The position numbers were made by a program, and so were the translations under genes. Under the pieces are notes generated by a model, which saw only the letters and a program-made list of their open reading frames with translations, was not told the origin of the DNA and did no database searches. Of a DNA stretch of 56,569 nt, positions 1-9,516 are shown piece after piece. Where the stretch lies: NCBI GenBank assembly GCA_947632215.1, contig CANROJ010000009.1, positions 1 through 56,569 on the forward strand. The letters are read 5' to 3'. The DNA is from an uncultured Flavobacterium sp. (GTDB taxonomy: Bacteria; Bacteroidota; Bacteroidia; Flavobacteriales; Flavobacteriaceae). Positions within the stretch are counted from its first letter, which is position 1. Each line of letters begins with the position of its first letter.

Positions 1-167
1 AAAACATCCAAAGCACAGACTGTAGTTGAAATGTTGTCTAAGTTTTTTTTGGATGTTTTAGCAGAAAGTTCGTACTCGTATCGCGTAACATTGTTTATAT
101 CTCCTGTTGTTTGGGAGATCATACCAAAAGATAAAAAATTTAAAAATAGAATTATAATTTGTTTCAT
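1..167 (-). CDS. Exported protein of unknown function, 5' end only
   Basis: This is the first 55 codons of a minus-strand gene that runs off the left edge of the window. The ATG is at 165-167. Translation starts MKQIIILFLNFLSF, a short basic end and a hydrophobic core, followed by SQT, which looks like a signal peptidase I site. The visible mature part is polar and contains TRYEYELSAKTSKK. I do not recognise the family from so little sequence. Secretion is inferred from the signal peptide alone. Confidence 0.55.
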   Translation of the reverse strand, partial: MKQIIILFLNFLSFGMISQTTGDINNVTRYEYELSAKTSKKNLDNISTTVCALDV

Positions 168-894
168 TCTAAGGTGTTTTTAGAAAAGCCAGCATAGGAA
201 TTATATGGAACAATTGCTTATTTGGCTAGTTAATTACTTTGCGTTATTAATAAAAAAGACTCTAAAGTATACAATATGCTTATCGAGCTTTTCTTGGCTA
301 TTAGCGATTTCAACACTTAAATTAACACTGTAATATAAGAGCTAATAATAATCCAATTATTTTAGGATGAAATATTTAAATTGAATTATATGTATATAAG
401 ATAGCAATTATTTATCACTATTGTACAGTAAAAAACAAAAACAATTAATTTATAATACAATCTGTCTTTTTACAATATGTTGTATGTTTTAAAAGATAAG
501 AGTGAGATATGCTAGTTCTAAGGTAAGTCAAGGAGATTTTATTAGAGTAAACAAAGTAAAAAGAACAATTACTTGGCTCTAGAAGTTCAAATATTTCTGT
601 GTATTAAAGCCTTTTTTTAACAATTCAAATTTAAAGTGAGAATAGGGCAGTTTCACCCTATTATTTTACCGTTGAGAAGAATCAGTAATAAATTCTCAAT
701 TTGATAGGGTAAACAATACAATTTACATATTATTATTGTACAAAAACTTAGAGTTATTCAATACCAAAAACTTCTAAATATGTGACTTTTGTAAAGACTA
801 ATTTGGCAGATATTAACTAGAAAATATCAATATTTACTAGTATATTTGCGTTATACGTTTATTGTATTAATTTGTTGAATACTAATCTTATATA
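168..894. other. 727-bp intergenic region with mutually exclusive hairpins
   Basis: No convincing coding sequence is visible between the divergent partial gene and mrp. The stretch is very AT-rich. At 641-713 it carries nested inverted repeats: AATAGGG (641-647) with CCCTATT (656-662); TTGAGAA (672-678) with TTCTCAA (693-699), flanked by TTTACC (665-670) with GGTAAA (708-713). The CCCTAT arm could instead pair with ATAGGG at 704-709, so two alternative folds exist. A -7-like element lies at 841-848. Confidence 0.4.
841..848 (+). promoter_or_regulatory. Probable -7 element of the mrp promoter
   Basis: TATATTTG matches the Bacteroidetes -7 consensus TAnnTTTG and lies 46 bp before the mrp ATG. 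I see no TTG at the usual 17-23 bp upstream, so only the -7 part is supported. Confidence 0.4.
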
Positions 895-2025
895 ATGAAA
901 TTAGATAGAAAAGAAATTTTGAAAGCTTTAGAAAGTATATCTGTAGCTGGAGAAGGAAAAAATATGGTAGAAAGTGGTGTTGTTAATAATGTAATGACAT
1001 TTGGAGACGAAGTAGTGGTTGATTTAGTTTTAACTACACCTGCTTTACATATCAAGAAAAGAGCTGAAGTTGATGTGATTAAAGTTATTCACGATCAAGT
1101 TAATGACAAAGCAAAAGTAAAAGTGAATATCAAGGTGGAAACACCAGAAAAACCAGAAATAAAAGGTAAATCTATTCCTGGTATAAAAAATATAGTTGCT
1201 ATTTCTTCGGGTAAAGGAGGAGTTGGGAAATCAACTGTTACAGCTAACATCGCAGCGAGTCTTGCAAATATGGGATTCAAAGTTGGTATTTTAGATGCGG
1301 ATATTTATGGTCCATCTATGCCTATTATGTTTGATGTAGAGAACGCAAAACCTATTTCTGTAGAGGTAAATGGAAAATCTAAAATGAAGCCTATTGTTTC
1401 TTATGGAATTGAAATTTTGTCTATAGGCTTTTTTACAAAAGCAGATCAAGCTATCATTTGGAGAGGACCAATGGCTGCTAAGGCATTGAATCAAATGATT
1501 TTTGATGCAGATTGGGGAGAATTAGATTTCTTGTTACTTGATTTACCTCCAGGAACCGGAGATATTCACCTTTCAATAATGCAATCTTTACCAATTACTG
1601 GTGCAGTAGTTGTTTCTACGCCTCAAGCTGTTGCTTTAGCAGATGCCAAAAAAGGTGTTTCAATGTTCTTATCGGAAAGCATAAATGTTCCTGTTTTAGG
1701 TATCATTGAGAATATGGCATATTTTACTCCAGAGGAGTTACCAAATAGTAAATACTATATTTTTGGTGAAAATGGAGCAAAAAATTTAGCACAAGATCTA
1801 CAAGTGCCATTCTTAGGAGAGGTACCTATTGTACAGAGTATTCGTGAGGCAGGAGATTATGGTCGTCCAGCTTCTTTCCAAGAAGATAGTATCGTAGCTG
1901 AGTCATTTTTAGAGATAACTAGAAATGTAGTGGAGCAAGTTGTGAAAAGAAATGATTCTTTGCCACCTACAGAAGCTATCAAAATCACTACAATGGCAGG
2001 ATGTTCAGCTGTAGGAAAAAAATAA
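895..2025 (+). CDS. mrp: Mrp/ApbC/Nbp35-family Fe-S cluster carrier ATPase
   Basis: This cytoplasmic P-loop ATPase is of the type that binds and hands on Fe-S clusters to apoproteins. Residues 1 to about 75 form an N-terminal MIP18/DUF59-like domain. The deviant Walker A GKGGVGKST is at 106-114, followed by the switch sequences DADIYGPSMP and LLDLPPGTGD that are typical of the family. The length of 376 residues is normal for the DUF59-Mrp form. Only one cysteine remains near the C terminus (MAGCSA), where many homologues have CxxC. A NifU-like scaffold gene follows after 16 bp, which suggests an Fe-S assembly operon. Family assignment is firm; the exact client proteins are unknown. Confidence 0.93.
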   Translation: MKLDRKEILKALESISVAGEGKNMVESGVVNNVMTFGDEVVVDLVLTTPALHIKKRAEVDVIKVIHDQVNDKAKVKVNIKVETPEKPEIKGKSIPGIKNIVAISSGKGGVGKSTVTANIAASLANMGFKVGILDADIYGPSMPIMFDVENAKPISVEVNGKSKMKPIVSYGIEILSIGFFTKADQAIIWRGPMAAKALNQMIFDADWGELDFLLLDLPPGTGDIHLSIMQSLPITGAVVVSTPQAVALADAKKGVSMFLSESINVPVLGIIENMAYFTPEELPNSKYYIFGENGAKNLAQDLQVPFLGEVPIVQSIREAGDYGRPASFQEDSIVAESFLEITRNVVEQVVKRNDSLPPTEAIKITTMAGCSAVGKK

Positions 2026-2041
2026 TCAAAGAATTAAAATT

Positions 2042-2281
2042 ATGACATCACAAACTATTCTAGATAACGTTAAAAAAGCCTTGGACGAAATTCGTCCCTT
2101 TTTACAAGCAGATGGCGGGGATATTACACTTTTAGACATTGTGGACGATAAACACGTCAGAGTTCGTTTGGAAGGCGCGTGTAGCGCTTGTAATGTCAAT
2201 CAAATGACATTAAGTGCTGGAGTGGAAACTACTATCAAAAAGTATGTTCCGCAGATTGAGACAGTGGTTAATGTCCTTTAA
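2042..2281 (+). CDS. NifU C-terminal-domain Fe-S scaffold protein
   Basis: This 79-residue protein consists only of the NifU C-terminal (Nfu) domain, which binds a labile Fe-S cluster through a CxxC pair. The motif CSAC is at residues 47-50, and the surrounding sequence FLQADGGDI is the usual domain signature. It directly follows mrp (16-bp gap), so scaffold and carrier ATPase are probably co-transcribed. A hairpin with a T-rich tail closes the unit at 2293-2334. The stand-alone short form is common in Flavobacteriia. Confidence 0.92.
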   Translation: MTSQTILDNVKKALDEIRPFLQADGGDITLLDIVDDKHVRVRLEGACSACNVNQMTLSAGVETTIKKYVPQIETVVNVL

Positions 2282-2292
2282 AAAATAAGAGT

Positions 2293-2334
2293 CAATTTTA
2301 TCCAAGATTTTTATCCTGGATAAAATTGTTTTTC
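2293..2334 (+). terminator. Terminator after the mrp-nifU unit
   Basis: A 12-bp inverted repeat, CAATTTTATCCA (2293-2304) and TGGATAAAATTG (2317-2328), is followed by TTTTTCTC. It lies just after the nifU stop. Confidence 0.75.
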
Positions 2335-2392
2335 TCTTCCTTTTTAGTAAACACTACAAATTGTAAAAAGACTATAAACCCAAAATTACATC

Positions 2393-3445
2393 ATGATTCA
2401 AACTGATATAATCATTATAGGCGCTGGTCCTACGGGGCTTTTCGCTGTATTTGAAGCTGGACTTTTAAAATTAAAATGTCATATTATTGATGGATTACCA
2501 CAACCCGGAGGACAATTAACAGAGTTATATCCAAAAAAACCGATATTCGATATTCCAGGTTACCCATCGGTTGGTGCAGCCGAGTTGATCGATAATTTGA
2601 TGGAGCAAATAAAGCAATTTCAACCTGGATTTACATTAAATGAGGTAGCTCAGGATATTGATCAACTAGAAGACGGTACTTTTATAGTAACTACAAATAA
2701 AGGGACAAAACATCATGGTAAGGCAGTTGCTATCGCTGGTGGTTTAGGTTCTTTTGAACCCCGTAAACCAGAGTTGAATAACCTTGCGAAATTTGAAGAA
2801 AAGGGTGTAGAGTACTTTGTTAAGAATCCAGAAATTTTTGCAGACAAAAAGATAGTTATTGCAGGAGGAGGAGACTCTGCTTTGGATTGGAGTATATATT
2901 TATCCAACATCGCTAAGGAGGTACATTTGGTACATCGTAGAAATGAGTTTAGAGGAGCTTTAGATTCTGTTGAAAAAGTACAAGAATTGAAAGATGCTGG
3001 TAAAATTAAGCTTATTACACCAGCTGAAGTAATTGATTTAAAAGGGGATCAACGCTTAAGTGAAGTTGTAATTGATCAAGAGGGAGAGCAGTTTAGTATC
3101 GAGTGTGATTACTTTATTCCTTTGTTTGGACTTACCCCTAAGTTAGGACCAATTGGAGATTGGGGCTTAGAGATTGAAAAGAATGCTATCAAGGTAAACA
3201 ATGCTCTAGATTATCAAACTAATATTCCAGGTATTTACGCTATTGGCGATATAAATACTTATCCTGGTAAATTGAAATTGATTTTATGTGGTTTCCATGA
3301 AGCTACTTTAATGTGCCAAAGTGTTTTTAACAGACTTAATCCTGGTAAAAAGTATGTTTTAAAATATACTACAGTCTCAGGTATTAATGGTTTCGATGGT
3401 TCTCGTAAAGAAGCGGAGAAAGCTGTTGTAAAATCAATACAGTAA
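2393..3445 (+). CDS. Thioredoxin-reductase-like ferredoxin--NADP(+) reductase
   Basis: This FAD- and NAD(P)H-binding flavoprotein of 350 residues is of the TrxR-like ferredoxin-NADP reductase type. The FAD fingerprint GAGPTG is at 10-15, followed by QPGGQLTELYPKK, which is typical of the family. The second nucleotide-binding fingerprint GGGDSALDW starts near residue 157. The redox CxxC of true thioredoxin reductases is absent between the two domains, which separates it from TrxB. The C-terminal YAIGDINTYPGK segment binds FAD. A [2Fe-2S] ferredoxin gene starts 3 bp after the stop, almost certainly its electron partner. Which oxygenase or maturation system the pair feeds is not shown here. Confidence 0.9.
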   Translation: MIQTDIIIIGAGPTGLFAVFEAGLLKLKCHIIDGLPQPGGQLTELYPKKPIFDIPGYPSVGAAELIDNLMEQIKQFQPGFTLNEVAQDIDQLEDGTFIVTTNKGTKHHGKAVAIAGGLGSFEPRKPELNNLAKFEEKGVEYFVKNPEIFADKKIVIAGGGDSALDWSIYLSNIAKEVHLVHRRNEFRGALDSVEKVQELKDAGKIKLITPAEVIDLKGDQRLSEVVIDQEGEQFSIECDYFIPLFGLTPKLGPIGDWGLEIEKNAIKVNNALDYQTNIPGIYAIGDINTYPGKLKLILCGFHEATLMCQSVFNRLNPGKKYVLKYTTVSGINGFDGSRKEAEKAVVKSIQ

Positions 3446-3447
3446 TT

Positions 3448-3783
3448 ATGGAACAAGACATTAAGATCACCATTATCGATCGTGAAGGTGTAAGTCATGA
3501 AATAGATGCGCCAACGGACATGAATATGAGTGTTATGGAGGTTATTAGAGCCTATGAGTTAGTTCCAGAGGGTACAATCGGAATATGTGGTGGAATGGCT
3601 ATGTGTGCTTCTTGTCAGTGTTATGTATTGAACGAAGATCAGGTTGCTTTAGAGCCTATGCAGGATGAAGAGCAAGCCATGTTATGGGAGGCATATAATG
3701 TAAAAGATAACAGCAGATTAGCATGTCAGATTCCCGTGGAGAAATCTATTGAAGGACTTAAGATTGAAATAGCTCCAATGTAA
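3448..3783 (+). CDS. [2Fe-2S] ferredoxin, adrenodoxin type
   Basis: This 111-residue electron carrier has the cysteine pattern C47-x5-C53-x2-C56 with a fourth ligand at C93, as in adrenodoxin/ISC-type [2Fe-2S] ferredoxins. C58 is an extra, probably non-ligating cysteine. The protein is acidic, as expected for a soluble redox partner. Its start codon lies 3 bp after the reductase stop, so the two are translationally linked. A strong bidirectional terminator follows at 3812-3839. Assignment to the fold is firm; physiological targets are unknown. Confidence 0.92.
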   Translation: MEQDIKITIIDREGVSHEIDAPTDMNMSVMEVIRAYELVPEGTIGICGGMAMCASCQCYVLNEDQVALEPMQDEEQAMLWEAYNVKDNSRLACQIPVEKSIEGLKIEIAPM

Positions 3784-3811
3784 AGATTGGAAATAAAAAT
3801 ACTGTAAAAAC

Positions 3812-3839
3812 AAAAAAAGCGACAATTGTCGCTTTTTTT
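3812..3839. terminator. Bidirectional terminator between ferredoxin and dedA genes
   Basis: Perfect inverted repeat GCGACAATTGTCGC flanked by A7 on the left and T7 on the right, between two convergent genes. It can stop transcription from both sides. Confidence 0.85.
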
Positions 3840-3859
3840 GTTTCCTTATTATTTATTTA

Positions 3860-4555
3860 CTATTGTTCTTGCTCTTGCTTATTTTTAGCCTTGCTTTTCA
3901 TCAATTTAATAACAATTGGTAAAGTAGTAGCTAATACTAAGAACAATACTATGTATTCAATATAGTTTTTTAAGTTTATTTCATAACTCTCTAGCAACCA
4001 TACTTGTAAGTAATGCCCTGCGAAAATTAATGAAGTAGCCCATAAAAATGAACTAAGGATATTGTAAAGCATAAAACGTTTGAAGTCCATTCTTACGATT
4101 CCCGCAATAATTGGAGCAAAAGTTCTTACAACTGGTAAAAAACGAGCAAATATTATTGCTCTTCCTCCATGACGTTCAAAAAAAACTTTAGACTCATAAA
4201 GATATTTCTTTTTATAAATAAAGTTATCCTTGACATTGTAGAGGTAATTTCCACTTCTTGCACCGAACCAATAGCCAAAGGTATTTCCTAAAATACCTGC
4301 CAAGGCTACTAATGTAGCTAGTAAAGCAACATTTATAAAGTCACTATCTATGTTGAAAAGTTCTTGCATTAATGCAGTAGAATAAATACCAGCTAAAAAT
4401 AGTAAGCTATCTCCTGGTAAGAAAAATCCTGCAAATAGGCCTGTCTCTGCAAAAACGATAAATAGAACTACATATATACCGATTGAGTGACCAGCAACTT
4501 GTAGATTTATGTAAAATTCTGGGTTTATTAATTGTGCAATGTGAAATTCTTCCAT
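3860..4555 (-). CDS. DedA-family membrane protein
   Basis: This 231-residue integral membrane protein belongs to the DedA/SNARE-associated (VTT) family, whose members are implicated in lipid flipping and envelope homeostasis. Family hallmarks are visible: the early ETGLFAGFFLPGDSLL segment, then GNTFGYWFGARSG and ERHGGRAIIFARFLPVVRTFAPIIAG, here read from the middle third. The C-terminal tail is basic and ends in a KNKQEQEQ-like stretch. It lies 6 bp downstream of the symporter gene on the same strand, so the two are probably co-transcribed. The exact substrate is unknown. Confidence 0.9.
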   Translation of the reverse strand: MEEFHIAQLINPEFYINLQVAGHSIGIYVVLFIVFAETGLFAGFFLPGDSLLFLAGIYSTALMQELFNIDSDFINVALLATLVALAGILGNTFGYWFGARSGNYLYNVKDNFIYKKKYLYESKVFFERHGGRAIIFARFLPVVRTFAPIIAGIVRMDFKRFMLYNILSSFLWATSLIFAGHYLQVWLLESYEINLKNYIEYIVLFLVLATTLPIVIKLMKSKAKNKQEQEQ

Positions 4556-4561
4556 AGTGTA

Positions 4562-5812
4562 TTAAACGTCTGTATTTACTGGTTGATTTGTGTCATTTAA
4601 TTCGAATTTGTCAATCGCAGCTGTAGATAATGCGTTTCCTAAAACGTTTGTCATACTTCTTCCCATATCGCAGAAATGATCGATAGGTAGAATAAATGCT
4701 ATTCCTTCTGGTGGTATACCAAACATGGCACAAGTAGCTACAATTACGATTAAAGAAGCCCTTGGTACTCCAGCAACTCCTTTAGAGGTAACCATTAAAA
4801 CAAGTAGCATTAACACTTGGTCTCCTAATGACATAGGAACATCATAAATTTGTGCAATAAAAATACTGGCAAATGTTAGATACATCATACTTCCATCTAA
4901 GTTAAAAGAATAACCAAGCGGAAGAGTAAAAGAAACGATCTTTGGTGAACAGCCAAAAGCACTTAAGTTTTCAACTAGCTTAGGGAATACAGCTTCACTA
5001 CTGGTAGTAGAGAAAGCAATTAAAAGAGATTCTTTAATTGCAATTAAAAGTGCCCATACCCTTTTACCTAAGATTAGATATCCTACTCCTATAAGTACAA
5101 CCCAAAGAAGAGCCAATCCTAGAGTAAATGCTAATAGGTATTTAGCATATGTGTAAAAGATACTTAGACCATATAATGATACAGCACTTGCAATAGCACC
5201 TAATACTCCAAGAGGAGCAGTCCACATTATATAGGTAACCATCTTTAGAACAACGTTTGAAGTTCTGTCTAGCATTTTGATTAATATCTTACCTTTCTTT
5301 CCTAAAGAGGCTAAAGCAATTCCAAAGAATACTGAAAACACTACAATCTGTAAAATTTCATTAGTAGAAAATGCTTCGAATACACTCTTAGGGATTAAAT
5401 GCTCGACGAAAGATTGTAAACTTAAGGTGTCAGTTTTAGACATTAAGTCTGGATCTGAAGTGACGTTGTCTAAGTCAAAATTAGCTCCAACTCCTGGTTT
5501 AATCCAGTTTACTAAAAGTAGACCGATACTTAAAGAGACAAAAGAAGCAGTAATAAACCATCCCATGGCTTTAGCTCCAACTCTTCCTACCATCGACATA
5601 TCTCCCATTTTGGCAATCCCAACAACAAGGGTACAGAATACCAAAGGTGCTATGATCATTTGAACAAGACGAATAAAGATAGTTCCTAGTAATTTGATAT
5701 TAGTTGAAACTGATTGGATATAATCAGGTAGATAGTAATGTACAATACTTCCAATTACTACCCCTATAACTAAAGCTGCAATAATTGCTATGAATAGCTT
5801 ATTGTTTTTCAT
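4562..5812 (-). CDS. Dicarboxylate/glutamate:cation symporter (DAACS family)
   Basis: This 416-residue inner-membrane transporter imports C4-dicarboxylates or acidic amino acids with Na+ or H+. It has the first re-entrant-loop serine motif FSTTSSEAVFPK and, later, LGYSFNLDGSMMYLT, which corresponds to the cation-binding NMDGT motif (here NLDGS). The second hairpin contains SKGVAGVPRASL. Length is normal. A more divergent family member lies at 39978-41150. This gene leads a two-gene unit with the DedA gene. Substrate cannot be fixed from sequence. Confidence 0.9.
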   Translation of the reverse strand: MKNNKLFIAIIAALVIGVVIGSIVHYYLPDYIQSVSTNIKLLGTIFIRLVQMIIAPLVFCTLVVGIAKMGDMSMVGRVGAKAMGWFITASFVSLSIGLLLVNWIKPGVGANFDLDNVTSDPDLMSKTDTLSLQSFVEHLIPKSVFEAFSTNEILQIVVFSVFFGIALASLGKKGKILIKMLDRTSNVVLKMVTYIMWTAPLGVLGAIASAVSLYGLSIFYTYAKYLLAFTLGLALLWVVLIGVGYLILGKRVWALLIAIKESLLIAFSTTSSEAVFPKLVENLSAFGCSPKIVSFTLPLGYSFNLDGSMMYLTFASIFIAQIYDVPMSLGDQVLMLLVLMVTSKGVAGVPRASLIVIVATCAMFGIPPEGIAFILPIDHFCDMGRSMTNVLGNALSTAAIDKFELNDTNQPVNTDV

Positions 5813-6073
5813 ATGAATAAAATTTGTGCGTGAAATTACTTAAATTTTAGCAATAATCTAGGGTGAATCTAAAAATTTAACTTGGCTATGCTTACGTTTT
5901 AATATTTAAGGAGTTTTTTAACATTGCTTGTAACAACAGTGAACATTAAATCTAGTTCCAAAATAGAAATTATCTTGCTTTGTGTTTTAAGTAGCAATAA
6001 CTATGATATTCTGATTACAGGTTTGTTTATCAAAAGAAAAGACTAAATTTACAGACATATAAATAAACTAACC

Positions 6074-7975
6074 ATGAAAAGAATATTTTTATTTGCTCTT
6101 AGCTTAGCTTCTTTTGGAGTTATGTCTCAAGAGGTTATGACAAAAGAGTTGCTTTGGGAATTAGGGCGTGTTTCACCAGTAGGTGTAACCAAAGACGGTA
6201 AGAATTTAATTTATCGTGTAAGTTATGCTAATATGGCTGAGGATAGCTTTGATTCTAAAACTTTTTCAATTCCAGTTCAAGGTGGGACTGCCCAGGAAAT
6301 TAATGATTATCAAGACTTAATAGCTAATTCTGCTATTTCGCCTAATGGAGAGTATATTGCTTCCCATAAAGAGGTGAAGGTAAACAAGGTTTTAGGTAAA
6401 GATCTATACCCTAGCATGCAAAAAAGTGATGTTTATGTGTACGATGGCTTAGATTATAGACATTGGGATACTTGGAATGATGGTTCTCACAATCACGTTT
6501 TCTATCAACAGGTTGATAAGTCAACCCCGGCCATAGATATAATGGAGAATGAACCTTATGATGCTCCTCAAAAGCCCTTTGGTGGTACAGAAGATTATAT
6601 TTGGACTCCAGATAGTGAATCTATTATTTATGCTTCAAAGAAAAAGTTTGGTACAGAGTATGCTTTAAGTACTGATTCAGATTTATATCAATATAATTTA
6701 AAGACACAACAGACTGTTAATCTGACACCAGATAATCAGGGGTATGATACCAATCCAGTATTTTCTCCACAAGGATATTTGACTTGGAGTCAGATGAAAA
6801 CTGCAGGATATGAGGCAGATAAAAATGATATTATTGTTCGTTACCAAGACCAGGATATTAATCTAACGGCTGATTGGGACGGTAGTGTTGGTGGTTTTCT
6901 TTGGAATAAACAAGGAGATAAAATTTACTTTACAGCAGCAGTTAATGGTACTATGCAATTATTTGAGGTAAATTTTTCTACAAAGAAGGGTGCTAAGTCT
7001 GTTGTTAAACAAGTGACAGATGGAGATTTCGATGTAAATTCGATAGTAGCTATTCAAAAGGATAATGTTTTAGTAACACGTACAGATTTCAACCATGCCT
7101 CAGAGGTGTTTTCTTATAATTTGAAAAATAAGCAATGGAAGCAAATAACAACTGTAAATGATCAAGCTTACCAAGGTATTGCTTTAAGTAAAACTGAAAA
7201 ACGTATAGTAAAGACTAATGACGGAAAAGACATGGTAGTGTGGGTTGTTTACCCTCCTAATTTTGATGAAAATAAAAAGTACCCAACTTTGTTATATTGT
7301 CAAGGTGGTCCACAATCTGCTTTATCTCAGTTTTATTCTTTCCGTTGGAATTTTCAGTTAATGGCAGCAGAAGGTTATATAATTGTAGCTCCAAATCGTC
7401 GAGGTATGCCAGGACATGGAGTAGAATGGAATGAAGCTATTAGTGGTGATTGGGGAGGTAAACCAATGCAAGATTACTTAGCTGCTATTGATGATGTGGC
7501 AAAAGAAAAATACGTAGATTCTGCACGTCTAGGAGCTGTAGGAGCTAGCTATGGTGGTTACTCAGTATTTTATCTAGCTGGAATTCATGAAAATCGTTTC
7601 AAATCTTTTATTTCTCACTGTGGAGTGTTTGATCTCCAAAGTATGTATGGTACAACGGAGGAGTTGTTCTTTACTAATTTTGATATAGGTGGACCTTATT
7701 GGGAGAAAGATAATAAAGTGGCTCAGAATACATACAATAACTTTAATCCGATAAATAATGTAGCCAAATGGGATACTCCTATTTTAATTATACAAGGAGG
7801 AAAAGATTACCGAGTTCCAATTGGACAAGGACAAGAAGCTTTTCAAGCTGCACAGTTGTTAGGTGTCAAAAGTAGATTTGTTTACCTTCCAGAGGAAAAT
7901 CACTGGGTGATCAAGCCACAAAATGCTCAAGTATGGCAAGGAGAATTCTTTAAGTGGTTAAAAGAAACTTTATAG
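6074..7975 (+). CDS. Secreted S9-family prolyl-oligopeptidase-type serine peptidase
   Basis: This is an exported peptidase of 633 residues, probably periplasmic. The signal peptide ends near VMSQ (residue 19). Residues of roughly 20-380 form the beta-propeller part, with repeated WTPDSESIIY-type blades. The C-terminal alpha/beta hydrolase carries the catalytic triad: Ser492 in GASYGGYS, Asp578 in GGKDYRVP and His610 in ENHWV. All three residues are present, so it should be active. It is monocistronic, with a strong hairpin terminator at 7997-8028. The closest family name is acylaminoacyl/dipeptidyl peptidase; the exact specificity is open. Confidence 0.9.
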   Translation: MKRIFLFALSLASFGVMSQEVMTKELLWELGRVSPVGVTKDGKNLIYRVSYANMAEDSFDSKTFSIPVQGGTAQEINDYQDLIANSAISPNGEYIASHKEVKVNKVLGKDLYPSMQKSDVYVYDGLDYRHWDTWNDGSHNHVFYQQVDKSTPAIDIMENEPYDAPQKPFGGTEDYIWTPDSESIIYASKKKFGTEYALSTDSDLYQYNLKTQQTVNLTPDNQGYDTNPVFSPQGYLTWSQMKTAGYEADKNDIIVRYQDQDINLTADWDGSVGGFLWNKQGDKIYFTAAVNGTMQLFEVNFSTKKGAKSVVKQVTDGDFDVNSIVAIQKDNVLVTRTDFNHASEVFSYNLKNKQWKQITTVNDQAYQGIALSKTEKRIVKTNDGKDMVVWVVYPPNFDENKKYPTLLYCQGGPQSALSQFYSFRWNFQLMAAEGYIIVAPNRRGMPGHGVEWNEAISGDWGGKPMQDYLAAIDDVAKEKYVDSARLGAVGASYGGYSVFYLAGIHENRFKSFISHCGVFDLQSMYGTTEELFFTNFDIGGPYWEKDNKVAQNTYNNFNPINNVAKWDTPILIIQGGKDYRVPIGQGQEAFQAAQLLGVKSRFVYLPEENHWVIKPQNAQVWQGEFFKWLKETL

Positions 7976-7996
7976 TCTTTTAATAGCTAATATTTT

Positions 7997-8028
7997 AACA
8001 AGGTCAGTCCATTTGGACTGACCTTGTT
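7997..8028 (+). terminator. Strong hairpin after the S9 peptidase gene
   Basis: A 14-bp perfect inverted repeat, AACAAGGTCAGTCC (7997-8010) and GGACTGACCTTGTT (8015-8028), has a 4-nt ATTT loop. No long T-tract follows, but position and stem strength fit a terminator. The rest of the 7976-8288 gap is AT-rich and shows me no gene. Confidence 0.65.
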
Positions 8029-8288
8029 CATTTAGAGCTGTTCAGATTGTTATTAGTACTGGATAGATTACTCCTTTAAAGTATCTTTTAGCTTTATAAA
8101 TGTAAATCAGATGCAGCCTAGTATTATGGTCTAAAAGGTTTACTATTGGAGTCAGATCTGAGTTTAATAAAATGTCTTTAAGACCTTAATAAAACACGTA
8201 TAGCGATATTTTTAGCCTATTAATTGGAAAAAGAAAGTGTTTGTAGATAGCTTTTTTTATCTTTACTCCACTTAACCTAATAATTTTT

Positions 8289-9488
8289 ATGAAAATAAAC
8301 TATTTAAAAGCATCTATACTAAGTCTTTTGTTAAGCAGTGTAGGTGTGCAGAATTCTTTTGCTCAGGATAATCTTGTAAATGCATTAAAGTATAATGCAA
8401 GTGAAAATAGTAAACATATGTATGAGTTTACTCCTGTAGTGGATATAGAGAATACTAGTATTAAAAATCAAGGATCTTCTGGTACTTGTTGGAGTTATTC
8501 AGGAAATTCTTTCCTTGAATCAGAAATGATTCGAATGGGAAAACGCCCAGTGGAAATTTCACAAATATTCACAGCTAGAAATTCTTATATAGAGAAAGGG
8601 AAGATTTATGTGCGTATGCACGGCGCGGTTACTTTAGGTGATGGAGGAGCATTTCACGATGTTATAAATATGTATAAGAAATATGGTGCCGTTCCTCAGA
8701 GTGTTTATCAGGGGTTAAACTATGGTACAGATGCCAATAAGTTTGCTGAGATGGCCTCTATTCAACAAGGAGTACTAAAAGCTGTAATTTCTAATCCTAA
8801 TGGTAAACTTACCCCGAATTGGGAGCAAGCCTATATAGGTGTTATAGATGCGTACTTAGGAAAAGCACCTGAGAAATTCATGTGGGAAGGCAAGGAGTAC
8901 ACTCCACAGACTTTTGCTGATCAAGTCATTGGTATTAATCCAGATGATTATATCGAAATTGGATCGGATTTAAATTATCCTTGGTATGAAAAATTTGTAT
9001 TGTTAGTTCCAGATAATTGGTCTTTTGACCAAGTATACAATGTACCTATGGATGAGTTAACACACATTGTTGATCATGCTCTAAACAATGGATTTACCGT
9101 AGCGTGGGCAGGAGATGTTAGTGAGAAATATTTTAGTTGGAAGAATGGAGTAAGTTTTGTTCCAGAAAAAGAATGGGATAAAATGAGCGAACAGGAGAGA
9201 AAAACTATTTTTGATGGACCTCAGAAAGAACGTAAAGTGACTCAAGAGGAACGTCAAGCGGCTTTTGACAATTATACAACTACCGATGACCATGGTATGC
9301 ATATTGTAGGTATTGCAAAGGATCAAAATGACAAGGAGTATTATATTATTAAAAACTCTTGGGGAGATAGCAATGATTATAAAGGATATATGTATATGAG
9401 TAAAGAATTTGTTAAGTTTAAAACAACAGATATTATGCTACATAAAGATGGACTTCCTAAGGAAATTGTTAAGAAATTAAAAGTATAA
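8289..9488 (+). CDS. Exported C1-family cysteine peptidase (PepC/bleomycin hydrolase-like)
   Basis: This 399-residue protein begins with a signal peptide ending near NSFAQ (residue 26), so it acts outside the cytoplasm, unlike classical PepC. The active-site cysteine is C67 in QGSSGTCWSYSG, with oxyanion Gln61. The histidine is H335 in DDHGMHIVG, and Asn356 sits in IKNSWGDS. The separation between Cys and His is long because of insertions, as in the bleomycin hydrolase branch. Bacteroidetes homologues are annotated as aminopeptidase C. The next gene (MscS) starts 28 bp downstream and may be co-transcribed. Confidence 0.9.
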   Translation: MKINYLKASILSLLLSSVGVQNSFAQDNLVNALKYNASENSKHMYEFTPVVDIENTSIKNQGSSGTCWSYSGNSFLESEMIRMGKRPVEISQIFTARNSYIEKGKIYVRMHGAVTLGDGGAFHDVINMYKKYGAVPQSVYQGLNYGTDANKFAEMASIQQGVLKAVISNPNGKLTPNWEQAYIGVIDAYLGKAPEKFMWEGKEYTPQTFADQVIGINPDDYIEIGSDLNYPWYEKFVLLVPDNWSFDQVYNVPMDELTHIVDHALNNGFTVAWAGDVSEKYFSWKNGVSFVPEKEWDKMSEQERKTIFDGPQKERKVTQEERQAAFDNYTTTDDHGMHIVGIAKDQNDKEYYIIKNSWGDSNDYKGYMYMSKEFVKFKTTDIMLHKDGLPKEIVKKLKV

Positions 9489-9516
9489 AACAAATATAAT
9501 TAAATAAAAAAAATCT

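Noticed and set aside
1095..1494. Minus-strand open frames inside mrp, and similar antisense frames in many other genes.
   Set aside because: They are shadows of well-supported genes, with no recognisable domains.
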